From the NCBI GenBank assembly GCA_030374735.1, contig JASCIV010000505.1, forward strand, positions 1 to 17,954: 17,954 nt of DNA. Reading direction: 5' to 3'. Each line of letters opens with the position of its first letter. Position 1 is the stretch's first letter. This stretch comes from Gracilaria caudata. Lineage: Eukaryota; Rhodophyta; Florideophyceae; Gracilariales; Gracilariaceae. Shown in pieces: positions 7,646 through 16,122 of this stretch. The translations under genes were made by a program, and so were the position numbers. The notes beneath the pieces were generated by a model. That model ran no database searches. It was not told where the DNA came from and was given only the letters and a program-made list of their open reading frames with translations.

Positions 7646-8987
7646 GGTTGCAACCTAGTTCTCCCCCAATACTCGTCTTCAGCGGCAGATTCTAGCAAAC
7701 TCAGCAGCTCTGAAGCGTTAGAAAGAATCTCGAATGAGGAGCAGAGATCAAATCAGCTGGGCAAAGCTGTAGAACGCCTCTAACGCACGGCAAGCTTTCG
7801 AAAACACGAACAGGACTTGCAACGCATTCATTCTACCGAATTGCACGTGTAAACGATTATGGTGGTTCAGTATTGTGTCGGAATGTACCCTACGGCAGAT
7901 CGCTACCCTTGTAACTCCTATGGGGTCTCCAAGGCGAATTAGATTTCGTACGTCCACGAGGGAGTCGCCTTCCAGCACGTTACTTCGTAATGTTAGATAG
8001 ACCTTGTTGCGACGTCCGTGTTGGCGGGTGAGAGAATGGAATGAAGCCGGGGTCCGTGCCGGCCTTGGTTCTATTCTCTTCCATGCGAATCGAACCACCA
8101 ATACCACGGATAATTTTTCTACTAAGGTACGGTTTCAGGAGAGGTTTTTCTTCAAGCCTCGATGCAAGACTTTGACAGCTGCAAAAGCTTACCACGTGCA
8201 AGATTTGGATAACGAAAAATCGTGGTCTGTGGCAAATCGCACTGCAACGCTGCTCTCCGAACTGAAGGTGTGCGGTCACCGTGATGCTGCGCGACGTTTC
8301 CAACAAATGCGTTATGCTGGGCGGCTGCGCTGGGCTTCAAATGCTCTGATCGTTTTACCTTCGTTGACATCGTCTTGTATTGTAACAGTCCCGCTTTACC
8401 ATGATTCTTCTTCTTCTTTATTATGGGTGCCCAGATTAATTCCTTCTAGAACATATGAGTAGAGCATGTGGGCTCCGTAGGAGCCCTACGGGAAGCTCAA
8501 ATGAGCCGCTCATCTCTGCCACGGAGGCCAGTTTTCCATGGTCAGACCCTATGTTGGGCCATCACATGAACAGGGCCATACTCTACCTGTTCTTCAGCTT
8601 CACACTTGTGCATCACATCTGATGCGCCCAACAAAGCTTCCAAGAAGAAGATTTTGTCACCCAAACCTTCAAGGCAGTATTACTGTGCTCTCAATGCAAA
8701 AATTATAATTGAGGGAAGAATTTATAGAGGAGATGTTGTATAGGACCTCCAGATGATTGTGTCGGTTGACATAATATTTGCTAAGGTAGGAAGAGTTTAT
8801 TTTGACTACAGGATCCTGGCCGCCATGATGGCACAAATAGTATTTGCAACCTGAACGTTTTCATGTTCAAAATAACACCGATTATGGTTCGATGTTATAA
8901 GCAACTGGAGTTGCGATTCGGGTAGTAATAATAGGCGACTACAGTAGCACACCTGACATTCATCTTACAACTCATAGATACGCACTT
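7646..8987. other. Intergenic region with unassigned open frames
   Basis: No gene is secure here. A minus-strand open frame at 7748-8107 (119 codons) includes a protein-like stretch around DVRNLIRLGDPIGV, faintly recalling an OB fold of class II aminoacyl-tRNA synthetases, but it has no other domain and may be chance or a relic. A plus-strand open frame at 8004-8462 overlaps it antisense and starts only at TTG. A cluster of small palindromes is at 8471-8513. From there to 8987 the sequence is AT-rich and featureless. The region must contain the rhomboid promoter just above 7645. Confidence 0.5.
8471..8513. repeat. Cluster of three overlapping small palindromes
   Basis: GGCTCC/GGAGCC (8471-8476, 8480-8485) and CCGTAG/CTACGG (8475-8480, 8486-8491) are two mutually exclusive 6-bp stems. 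They are followed by ATGAGC/GCTCAT (8501-8506, 8508-8513) around a single C. Each is short, but three in 43 bp is dense. Function is unknown; it could be the end of a small repeat element or a switching RNA hairpin. Confidence 0.45.
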
Positions 8988-10693
8988 CTAGATTCCGTAC
9001 TCACCGTCTTTGCTTTCGAACTCGTTGCCGTAAATCACTTTGTGAAACTCAACAAACCTTAGAATCACAGCACTGAAGCGATTATCTCCGAGCCGCTCGT
9101 TCATTCGTTTCGTCATTTCATTCAGTCGCTCATCGTGCCACTTATACAAGCTTCGCATATATGCCAAGTTGTCAAAAAATGCGTTGAGCGTCTCATCGAT
9201 GCCAGCATTCTTAGGCAACGTTTCCAGCGCCAGGTTGTGTTCGCCACACACAAGATCTTTCCGAATACGAGTCATTTCAACTCGGTCTTGACTAAATTTC
9301 AGGAGCGTCTCCTCGAACCCAAAATCAATGTTCTTATCCTGTTTCCAAAACTCTTCCATTCTGGCTCGGAGCTTTTGAACATCTATGCTTTCCAGCTTTG
9401 AAAGAAGGTCCCCAAGGTCATTCAATAGACGAACAATCGCAGAGGCATCGACCAGCGCCTTCTCTATCGTCCCATCCTCCTCTAATTCATTGAGTCCATC
9501 TGCCGTCAAGCAGTTACGACCAATCGCGCTCATTAGAACGGCGATCACGGGTGTAACTAGAATGGATTCTACGCTCAAGTCAATTCTGGCTTGTAAGCTC
9601 AGTCCCTTTTCAAAGATTAACGCATCTGCCGCTTTATACCGATTGATGAGACCTTTACGAACCAGCTGTGCGCAAGGTAAATCTTCCATCATATTGAACA
9701 CTGTGTTGCAGCTTTCAATATTTGCCACTAGCATACCCTTTAGGCCAGTGTTCAGCTCATCCAACGACTGCCATCTGGTCTCTTCCACAAATCTTTTACC
9801 CAAGCGGAGCAGCTTTTCGGGATAGATCCCAATTCCCAACATCGGCATTTGGCGAATGAGATTCTCTTTGAGTGACACATACTCGTGCGCCGAATGACTC
9901 TGTTGTAGTCGATTGACTGCCGCTGCATTGAAGGCGTGAACAACCTTTCGACGAATCTGCATGCTGCTATCGTTTATGCCACACCGCGCAAGACCATTTG
10001 ACAAGTCATCCGAGTACGATTCGAATCCCAAGAACGCCAGCAATCTCGTAGCGTTAGGTAGTGCTGACATCCACTCTTCTGCGGAAAGTATTCCTTCAAA
10101 TATGTGGCACACAAGAAAGACCATCTGCTTGATGCCGAAATATTGCACGAACGCATCCCTTTGGGCGCTGTTATCCGTAGCGCACCAGGTAATGAAGCAC
10201 GCGGCAGTACCACGACATTGGTAATTCATGGTTTGAACCATTGCATGTGTGACGGATGACAACAACTTTTGATGCATGCCTGCATCATGATGATCTGCAC
10301 CAGATGAACGTACTTGCTGTTGAAGTAATTGACGCCGGAACCGAGCTCGTTGAGAATTACATGCAGTGCGAGCAAACTCAAGAGCTGTTCTTGACGGAGA
10401 AACGGTGACGGTTTGCAAGAAATGGCGTGCAAAGTGTCCGGCGGACGGTTTCCAGTGGGAACTTCCCACAAAGCACCACGCATGCCTGTCGGAACAAGGC
10501 CAATTGCGTTCTTTGGAAGGGAGTTCCATATTACGAAGGTAGTGTACACAAAGAGCGCTTGTTTTGCAGTCCAGGTGAATATTACGTTGTCTCCTGAGCG
10601 ATCAGAACTAGCCCTCTTTTTGAGTCTCATTCTGTTGTTGAGCTGTTGTCTCGAGTACTGCGGGCAAAGAATTCGTAGCGTTATTGACTCCAT
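8988..10693 (-). CDS. Unidentified helix-rich protein, reading frame broken near 10.3 kb
   Basis: I do not recognise this protein. A long minus-strand frame ends at 8988 and stays open back to 10529, but its first 80 or so residues look unlike protein. A second minus frame starting at an ATG at 10693 gives 155 residues that look real (for example KQALFVYTTFVIWNSLP and LLALHVILNELGSG) and stops at 10226. The simplest reading is one gene of roughly 570 residues, crossing frames between about 10260 and 10330. A 44-nt GT-AG interval (10317-10360) would also restore frame but would remove a helix-like segment. The main part is almost entirely predicted helix. RLLNDLGD (N370 of the 513-codon frame) recalls the class I terpene synthase NSE motif, but Asp replaces its Ser/Thr and Lys replaces its Glu, so that assignment is weak. 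It could be a real gene with an indel, a short intron or a pseudogene. Confidence 0.5.
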
Positions 10694-11101
10694 ACAACAG
10701 CAATGCTGACGGGCCTTATAGGAAGGTTCTTGTGACTTGAGCCGCCAGAAATGAACATCATCGGTTGGTTGGTAAGCCGTCTGACGATGCCTTGCATTCC
10801 GTAAAAAGGGATATTGTCGTGTAGCCTTGTATGATAAGTAAAGGTTATCAACCGGGGCCAGCCCGGGAAATGCGGACCGAGGCCATTATATCGGGTCCGA
10901 GCGAAGCGAGGCCCGTAACTTGCTTGTCACTCAAGAGTCCTCCGCAGGTTTTGCAGCGTCACCGCGAGACACCTGAGTACCTCTGCGAGACAGTTGCGCA
11001 CCCCATGGCGATGGTACAAAGAAGTAGAATGAGCTCCATCATCGTCCGTCGATCCCCTCAGCGCTCAGCCACCCGCCTGACCTTCCCCAGTTCACACGAC
11101 A
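10694..11101. other. Upstream region of the recombinase gene with GC-rich palindromes
   Basis: No gene is seen; the ATGs here lead to a short frame that overlaps the recombinase start. Bases 10852-10916 are palindrome-rich: CCGGG/CCCGG at 10852-10856 and 10862-10866, CGGACC/GGTCCG at 10873-10878 and 10894-10899, and CGGGTCC with GGCCCG flanking GAGCGAAGCGA (10892-10914). An 8-bp GCGAGACA direct repeat occurs twice near 10963-10992. The block could be the left end or recombination site of the tyrosine-recombinase element, or its promoter; neither is shown. Confidence 0.4.
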
Positions 11102-13006
11102 ATGATTATCGCTCCATCGTGGACACAAACATCCGACGAAAGAGATAATGACAATGGCGATGGAGGCGAACTTCAACGTCAACCATTGCCCTCACTGAAC
11201 GTAATGGAGAACTGTCTTGACGACGACCCAATCGTCACGAGCAGCACCTCAAACAATACCTCAGATGTCAGCTCCACCTTCCACGTTCCCCCGAAACCAC
11301 CGCTCCCGCCGCTTATCCCCGACTGCCGCGACAGTGAAAGCATCCCGACATCCAGCACCTCGAGAAGAACATCCAGCTTGAGCCCTACCGTTCGTCTCGC
11401 CCCCACACCATCCCTACCACCACCTGCCGCCGCCATCGGCTCTGATCTTGGGCAAACGCCCAGCGTCTGTCATAAAGACCCGTGCCTTTCTGAGGCTGCG
11501 GCAAAGCTGTTAGGAAAGCATGTCCCCGACAACACACTACGCGCGAACAGCACAGCATTTTTCGCGTTCACCGAATTTGTGATCGAGGGGTTCAATCTAT
11601 GGATCTCAGAGAAGCAAATTGCTCTGAAGGACAGAAGCACTCCCCCGTGGAAGAAGAAGTGTTTGCGTGAGGAAGCCGTTGGGCTAATATCGATTTGTTT
11701 GTTTCGAACTGAAGACAGCTTCAGTCTACCGCAGAATACTTCTTTATGGACGGACAAACAGTTGCAGCGTCTCAACACGGTACTTATCGAATTTATGGCA
11801 ACCAGGAAGAGCCAGCGGGAGGACAAAGATCTTAGCCCATCTACATTGAAGTCGTATGTCGCAGGGCTGCAGCGTGCGCTGAAGGAAAGGTGGGGATATG
11901 ATTTGAATCTCTTTAATGGAAGGGTATTCTCAGATCCACAGAAGGGCTTGGTTACTGCGTTGGACAACAAAATTCGCCAGCAGCAAGCCCTGGGACACTG
12001 TCGGAAGAGCCATAACCTCTTGTCCGAGAAGAATATCTACGATCTGTACGCCTCTTTGGAGCTCTCCATGTCACACCCTCGCGTATATATTACGAGGATA
12101 ATTTGTAATGTTGCAATCATGACTGCGTTCCGCAAAAGCGAGCTTCTGGAACTTCGAGTACAGGATGTTACCAAAGTAACAGAAGGTGAAGAAATGGTTA
12201 TTCGCATTGTCGGGAGAATTGGCAGTCCGGACGGAGCTTCGAAGACGCAATCAGGTGGTCTGAAACGGTTGAATTCGAAGCCGAAGGAGGTCTATATTTG
12301 GAATCGTAGCCAACTGAACGGTTCAGTCAATGTCTACGCGGAAGTTTCAGAATATCTCGAGTTGGTTAGCAAGATTCGCAAACCCCACGAGAAGATCTTT
12401 TGCGCAGAGAACTACAAGGCGAAAGGTCGAGAAAATTTCTTCAAGGCACAGAACATTAGTGACAGCACGATGGTACGCTATGTTACAGACGCTTTTAAGG
12501 CCAACAAAATTGTTGGTGTAGGTGAACGTGCGTCTATGACGATGCATGGATTGAGGTCTACCGTAATCACGCAACTGTTCAGAGCTGGCATGGGCGATAG
12601 TGTTTCTCTTAGATATGGACATCGCGATCCGAGGTCGTTTCAGTCGTATACTAATTTGCGTGGGACGCTCGGAAAGCGTCAACAGGAAGGTATCTTGGGG
12701 AACTTTCAGGAAAATCCTACAAAGCGAATGGCTTCCGTTTCTAAGGGTGACGCTGCGCTCAGTTTTGGTGTACGCGGAAGCGATGAAGTTTGTTCTGAAG
12801 ATAAGGAGAACTGTGCTAGAAACGAAGTGATAAACTTGGTGGAAGGAGAAGCTGTTTCTACGAAGTTTGATGCTGCTGTGCGGGAGCCTGAAGTTGTTTT
12901 GCCTTCATTTCTGCGGAATCATGGACATTTTTCTGGGAACGTCACCATTAATGTGGACTATGGTGTGGGAGCTGGAAAGATCGCGCGCGGGGGAAGCGAG
13001 AAGTGA
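11102..13006 (+). CDS. Crypton/KIAA1958-like tyrosine recombinase
   Basis: Tyrosine recombinases cut and rejoin DNA through a covalent 3'-phosphotyrosine; Crypton transposons carry one as their only core gene. The frame is uninterrupted, 634 residues from the ATG at 11102. Residues 1-120 are Pro/Ser/Thr-rich and low in complexity. Residues about 215-300 resemble the N-terminal core-binding domain (LSPSTLKSYVAGLQRALKE). The catalytic domain keeps R344 (AFRKSELLEL), a candidate Lys at 381, H482 and R485 (MHGLRS), H507 (YGHRDP) and the nucleophile Y516 (SYTN). The C-terminal phrase HFSGNVTINV resembles tails seen in KIAA1958-like eukaryotic recombinases; this comparison is from memory. No reverse transcriptase is adjacent, which argues against DIRS or Ngaro. 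It is intact, unlike the Harbinger genes 0.2 kb downstream. It could be an active element, a recent insertion or a domesticated gene. Confidence 0.85.
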   Translation: MIIAPSWTQTSDERDNDNGDGGELQRQPLPSLNVMENCLDDDPIVTSSTSNNTSDVSSTFHVPPKPPLPPLIPDCRDSESIPTSSTSRRTSSLSPTVRLAPTPSLPPPAAAIGSDLGQTPSVCHKDPCLSEAAAKLLGKHVPDNTLRANSTAFFAFTEFVIEGFNLWISEKQIALKDRSTPPWKKKCLREEAVGLISICLFRTEDSFSLPQNTSLWTDKQLQRLNTVLIEFMATRKSQREDKDLSPSTLKSYVAGLQRALKERWGYDLNLFNGRVFSDPQKGLVTALDNKIRQQQALGHCRKSHNLLSEKNIYDLYASLELSMSHPRVYITRIICNVAIMTAFRKSELLELRVQDVTKVTEGEEMVIRIVGRIGSPDGASKTQSGGLKRLNSKPKEVYIWNRSQLNGSVNVYAEVSEYLELVSKIRKPHEKIFCAENYKAKGRENFFKAQNISDSTMVRYVTDAFKANKIVGVGERASMTMHGLRSTVITQLFRAGMGDSVSLRYGHRDPRSFQSYTNLRGTLGKRQQEGILGNFQENPTKRMASVSKGDAALSFGVRGSDEVCSEDKENCARNEVINLVEGEAVSTKFDAAVREPEVVLPSFLRNHGHFSGNVTINVDYGVGAGKIARGGSEK

Positions 13007-13213
13007 TGGGGTTGCGGTCGAGGACCGCTGTCGTCGATTGTCTGTGCCCTGAAAGCGCATCGCTCGCAAGAGCCTGAACGGCATGAGACAGTCTCGAGTT
13101 AATCGATTTCATAACTTCATCTTCGTGGTCCGCAGTCCTTCCCCATTTGGTATGCTACACGGCGCGCTGCAAGAAATGCAATCTACCTTCTGTAAAACGT
13201 TTCACTGCACATT
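13007..13213. other. Spacer between recombinase gene and Harbinger element
   Basis: These 207 bp hold no gene. A hairpin with stem GCGGTC/GACCGC around GAG is at 13014-13028, just after the recombinase stop, and GAGAC/GTCTC around one A is at 13085-13095. GGTCCGC near 13129-13135 is the reverse complement of GCGGACC at 10872-10878 on the other side of the recombinase, too short to prove element ends. The last three bases, ATT (13211-13213), are the Harbinger target-site duplication. Confidence 0.5.
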
Positions 13214-13232
13214 GGGTGAATGCAGGAATTGC
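13214..13232 (+). repeat. Left terminal inverted repeat of Harbinger element
   Basis: GGGTGAATGCAGGAATTGC, the exact reverse complement of 15720-15738. Similarity to the other end continues imperfectly inward for about 18 more bases (for example CCNGNCAGA), so the functional repeat may be longer. The flanking ATT is at 13211-13213. Confidence 0.93.
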
Positions 13233-13430
13233 TAGCCCGCCAGACCAACAGAAATTTGGTACTGTTCAGAAATTCGGTGGCGCGCCAGTGTGCCAAATCT
13301 TGGCGCGAAACTGCCCTGACCGAAACAGTGTGTGAGCGATCAATGCCCTCGTTCCCAACGTAAAAGTCGCCATCTCACCTCCCCCAAGACGGTTGTTGTG
13401 TTGTAAGAGTCAATATTACAACCGACCATA

Positions 13431-14405
13431 ATGTCCAACGCCACTTCCAACAGAGTGCAGTCCCAACTCGCGCCATCCACTGCGCCTCCGAAGTCATCTA
13501 CCGCTTCGTTAAAAGCGAACACAAGCGCGACACAGGGGCAGTCCGCAGCATCTCTCCCAAAAGACTTGCGCAATGATGGCGGCAATCCGAACAAGTCTGC
13601 TTCTCCTGAAGCAAGCTTTGCCAAACTAAAGTCTAAGAAACGCAAAAAAGGCCGCGCTGGAGCACCAAAGTACAGCAACGATGATATCACATCCCTCTTA
13701 GACATTGTCGAAGACGTTGAACCCATCGGCGCATACATGTGAGCAATTGTTGCGGATAAGTTTGTGGATTGGGCACAGGCCAACAAACGTCCTCCCCGCG
13801 ACATGGATTCTCTCAAAAACAAGTTTGACAAACTGTGCAACTCTAAAAAGAGTACCGAAGATCCTTCATGTCCTGGACCGGTTCGTAGAGCTCAGCACAT
13901 TTCGCGTGACATTCAAGGAAAAATTGCGGCTCTATTTCTTGGTGAAGATGATGATTCTGGAGAAGAGAACAACGATGAAAAGTTTGGTACAGAGAGCGGG
14001 ACAGAGGATAATGATGACAAGGTCATTAGGTCTCCTACGGACAAGAAACGTGCAGTTGGCGCTCGCGGGTTGCCTTCAAAGAAAGCAAAGAGGGAAGATG
14101 TACTAGTTCAGAATGTTGAAACAATGACTGGCTTTTTTGGTGTGATTGCGAATTCTTTGTCCTCAGGTGTCGACGGTAATGAATTGGGAGGAAGCAAGGG
14201 AGTGAAACTTGTCGAAGAGGTGAAGGCAGACTTCCAAAATCTAAAGAAAGATGTCCATAAAAGCATCGATGACACGAAGGTCATGATTTCGGGCATGAGT
14301 TCCGTGCTGCAGCAGCTTATGCCTAAATCCCCTAAAGTCCGCGTAAAGCTCGCAAGCTCGCATTCGCGGACTTTGCTCCTCGATCTGCGGCCCGCTACTG
14401 CATGA
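13431..14405 (+). pseudogene. Myb/SANT-like (DUF6818-like) Harbinger accessory protein, nonsense mutated
   Basis: This is the second Harbinger protein, which in studied elements binds DNA and helps nuclear import of the transposase. From the ATG at 13431 there are 324 codons in one frame, with an in-frame TGA as codon 104 (13740-13742). Before it come a basic stretch KSKKRKKGRAGAPK (67-80, likely nuclear signal) and the first Myb/SANT helix (YSNDDITSLLDIVEDV). After it the domain carries on directly: AIVADKF, then PRDMDSLKNKFDKL, then VRRAQHISRDI. The TGA falls where this domain has its conserved Trp (W-x2-VA), so one G-to-A change from TGG explains it. An acidic region, a second basic cluster (KKAKRE) and a helical tail follow. 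The stop overlaps the transposase 3' end by 11 bp. Confidence 0.85.
14334..14374. terminator. 10-bp inverted repeat at the convergent gene junction
   Basis: AAAGTCCGCG (14334-14343) and CGCGGACTTT (14365-14374) pair perfectly around a 21-nt loop that itself repeats GCTCGC. It sits at the 3' end of the Myb-like gene and just beyond the transposase stop (14395), so it would be in both transcripts' ends. A two-way 3'-end signal is plausible by position only; it may instead be a small nested insertion that altered the Myb-like C terminus. Confidence 0.4.
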
Positions 14406-15580
14406 CGTTTCCGTAGGTCGTGGTGATTTGGTTGCGTCCCATTGTACGGGTCCTGCAGTTAATTAAACGCCCAGCCAGTTCAATAATGATAGCTCTTCGC
14501 TTTCCATCCGCCGGAAGTGTAGTTTTCAGTGTTTGAAATGGACCCTTTATAGCCCTTATGCCCCATTCAGCGCTCTGCCGTTCACTTGGCATAAGGCGTT
14601 GTAGCACGATGTCTATCGCGGATAGCGCCATAGAGTCCGGTATATCATGGGTTTCATTGGTCTTTCGGGCGCATCTTTCCGTTTGTACAACTCGTGTTGT
14701 TCACGAACGCAAAATCTCCGAGAATGGCCATTCCCGGTGGTGTTAACTCGTCGGAAAGTTTAGGGTAGTACAGTCCGGAAACTCCCGCTAGCTTCGTGTC
14801 ATGCCAACTCCCAGGGAAATTTATGGCTGCATGAATAATTTCTCCGTGAAAGTTAAACACAAACAAGTTGGTAACCTCCTCCTGCTGGGTATATCCCTCG
14901 TAGTAAGCGTTCTGCATGTTCGGGTCAGCGTAGTTTTGACATTTGAAGCGACCTATGTCGGTTATACCGAACACACCCTTCAGTAAGTGACCAAATTTGC
15001 GATTGGTTTCTGACAGAGAGGCCGAAAGCTTTTGTTCATCCGGCGTTGGCCACTGAATGCGAAAAAGGGGACACCCTCCTTTCTTTGTTGCTCGAAGAAG
15101 AACGACTAACACGTAATCAAGCCAGACGCTCAGAGAAGAGGGCACAACTCCAAAGAATGGACACAACTGATAAATACTGCCGCTTGTTTTGAGATAGTTC
15201 AAAGCAACTCCGAGAAGATCGACTGAGCTGAGAAAAGGCTTTCGGCCTCTTCGTGTGTTCTTGGTTTTGTAAGTACCTCCAAAGTTACACTGAGCTCTGC
15301 TTGTTTCAAACAATGGCAGAATAGTTTCTAGAAAGATGCTTCTTGTGAAGTTGGTAACGACGATGAAGTCGTTGTCTGTGCCCGTGCTAAGCACACGACG
15401 CCATGGTGTGTCGTAAGATTCATTCCGAGGGTGCAGCAAACCGTTTCTGCGGTGCTGGGCAACTGTATGCCTTCTGTTCGGCGTCCTGGGCTTCTTTCTG
15501 ATGCCGAGCATGACGGAAACCGTAGTAGAAAACGCTGCAACAGCCGCTGTCAGAGCTCCTATTGCTTGTCTCGAGTGCAT
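14395..15580 (-). pseudogene. PIF/Harbinger DDE transposase, frameshifted
   Basis: This enzyme would excise and insert the element with an RNase H-fold DDE site. The open frame extends back to 15745, but its first codons translate the inverted repeat; the first good start is the ATG at 15580. Numbered from there, an HTH-like region spans about 114-160 (SSVDLLGVALNYL, then FGVVPSSLSVW), and catalytic-domain landmarks are D208 (GITDIGRF), PGSWHD (D261) and ILGDFAF (D289). The frame then stops at 14654. The remaining C terminus, KTNETHDIPDSMAL followed by QSAEWGIRAIKG with the catalytic Glu, continues in the +1 frame to a TAG at 14395. The shift lies near 14664-14680 in an A/G-rich stretch. Asp208 is followed by Ile where the family usually has Gly, possibly further decay. 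Confidence 0.88.
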
Positions 15581-15719
15581 TTCGTGGTGGAGACATCTGG
15601 CGGACGGTTTGGCGAGCTGGACGGACCCCTTGAGGGTCCTTTCAGACCGCCGGATTTGGTTCCGCCGCGACCATATTTCAGCGATTTTATTGGCTGATAT
15701 TTGACTATCTGACCGGATG

Positions 15720-15738
15720 GCAATTCCTGCATTCACCC
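15720..15738 (-). repeat. Right terminal inverted repeat of Harbinger element
   Basis: Exact reverse complement of the left repeat at 13214-13232. The flanking ATT target duplication is at 15739-15741. In the transposase frame this repeat is read as VNAGIA, which explains why the open frame seems to begin outside the element. Confidence 0.93.
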
Positions 15739-15799
15739 ATTCCAAGACAAAACTATGCTCCTGTGAATTTCGACGGCAGTCTTGACGCCAGTGCTTCTT

Positions 15800-16122
15800 C
15801 TATTCAGTATCATACCGCGCAGGGTGACTCGTGGCCTTCTTAAGCAACTTGATGAATGACCCAACTCCAGTTTGAGAATGGGAAAGGATATAATTTGTTT
15901 TGGCCTGCAAATCAATGAGGCCAGTTGCATAAGACCTTGAGCAATTGACAATGGGCATCCTCTTATCCCGGTTGTGTGAGTTCTCCCACGCCTTGCTTGA
16001 CGTCAGCTCAAGCCTAATTGCGTAAGAATCGAGAGTGGGGCAGGTCACTTCTCCGTTCCATTCGAACCCTTGTGGTTGTCCGTGCTTGTGCAGATGTTGT
16101 GAGGCGCTGATATTGAAAGATT
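15800..16122 (-). CDS. Possible unassigned coding fragment or terminal exon
   Basis: The minus frame is open from a TAA near 16122 to a TAG at 15800-15802 and reads like protein (for example GFEWNGEVTCPTLDSYAIRL and QTGVGSFIKLLKKATSHP), with charged and hydrophobic residues well mixed. There is no ATG near its start. A pyrimidine-rich stretch ending in CAG (rc, about 16109-16120) just inside the open stretch could be a 3' splice site, making this a last exon; equally it may be a relic interrupted when the adjacent Harbinger element inserted. I recognise no family. Confidence that it is coding is low. Confidence 0.25.

Larger units (their letters stand above)
13214..15738. mobile_element. PIF/Harbinger DNA transposon, complete but inactivated
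   Basis: A 2525-bp element bounded by a perfect 19-bp terminal inverted repeat (13214-13232 and 15720-15738, beginning GGG as many Harbinger ends do) and flanked by ATT on both sides (13211-13213 and 15739-15741), the 3-bp duplication length of this superfamily. It holds the two expected genes, a Myb/SANT-like DNA-binding protein and a DDE transposase, facing each other tail to tail. Each gene has one visible lesion, so the copy cannot supply its own proteins as written, although the intact ends might still be mobilised by an active relative. Confidence 0.92.

Noticed and set aside
8004..8462. 152-codon plus-strand open frame
   Set aside because: It begins at TTG, has no early ATG, shows no domain and is overlapped by antisense frames of similar quality.
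8988..10529. Firm annotation as a class I terpene synthase
   Set aside because: The NSE-like site has Asp in place of Ser/Thr and Lys in place of Glu, and no Asp-rich motif sits at the expected spacing.
11102..13006. DIRS/Ngaro retrotransposon as the source of the tyrosine recombinase
   Set aside because: No reverse transcriptase, RNase H or gag-like frame is present within several kb on either side.
15581..15745. N-terminal 55 codons of the transposase frame
   Set aside because: They translate the inverted repeat and its flank from a TTG outside the element; the ATG at 15580 is the credible start.
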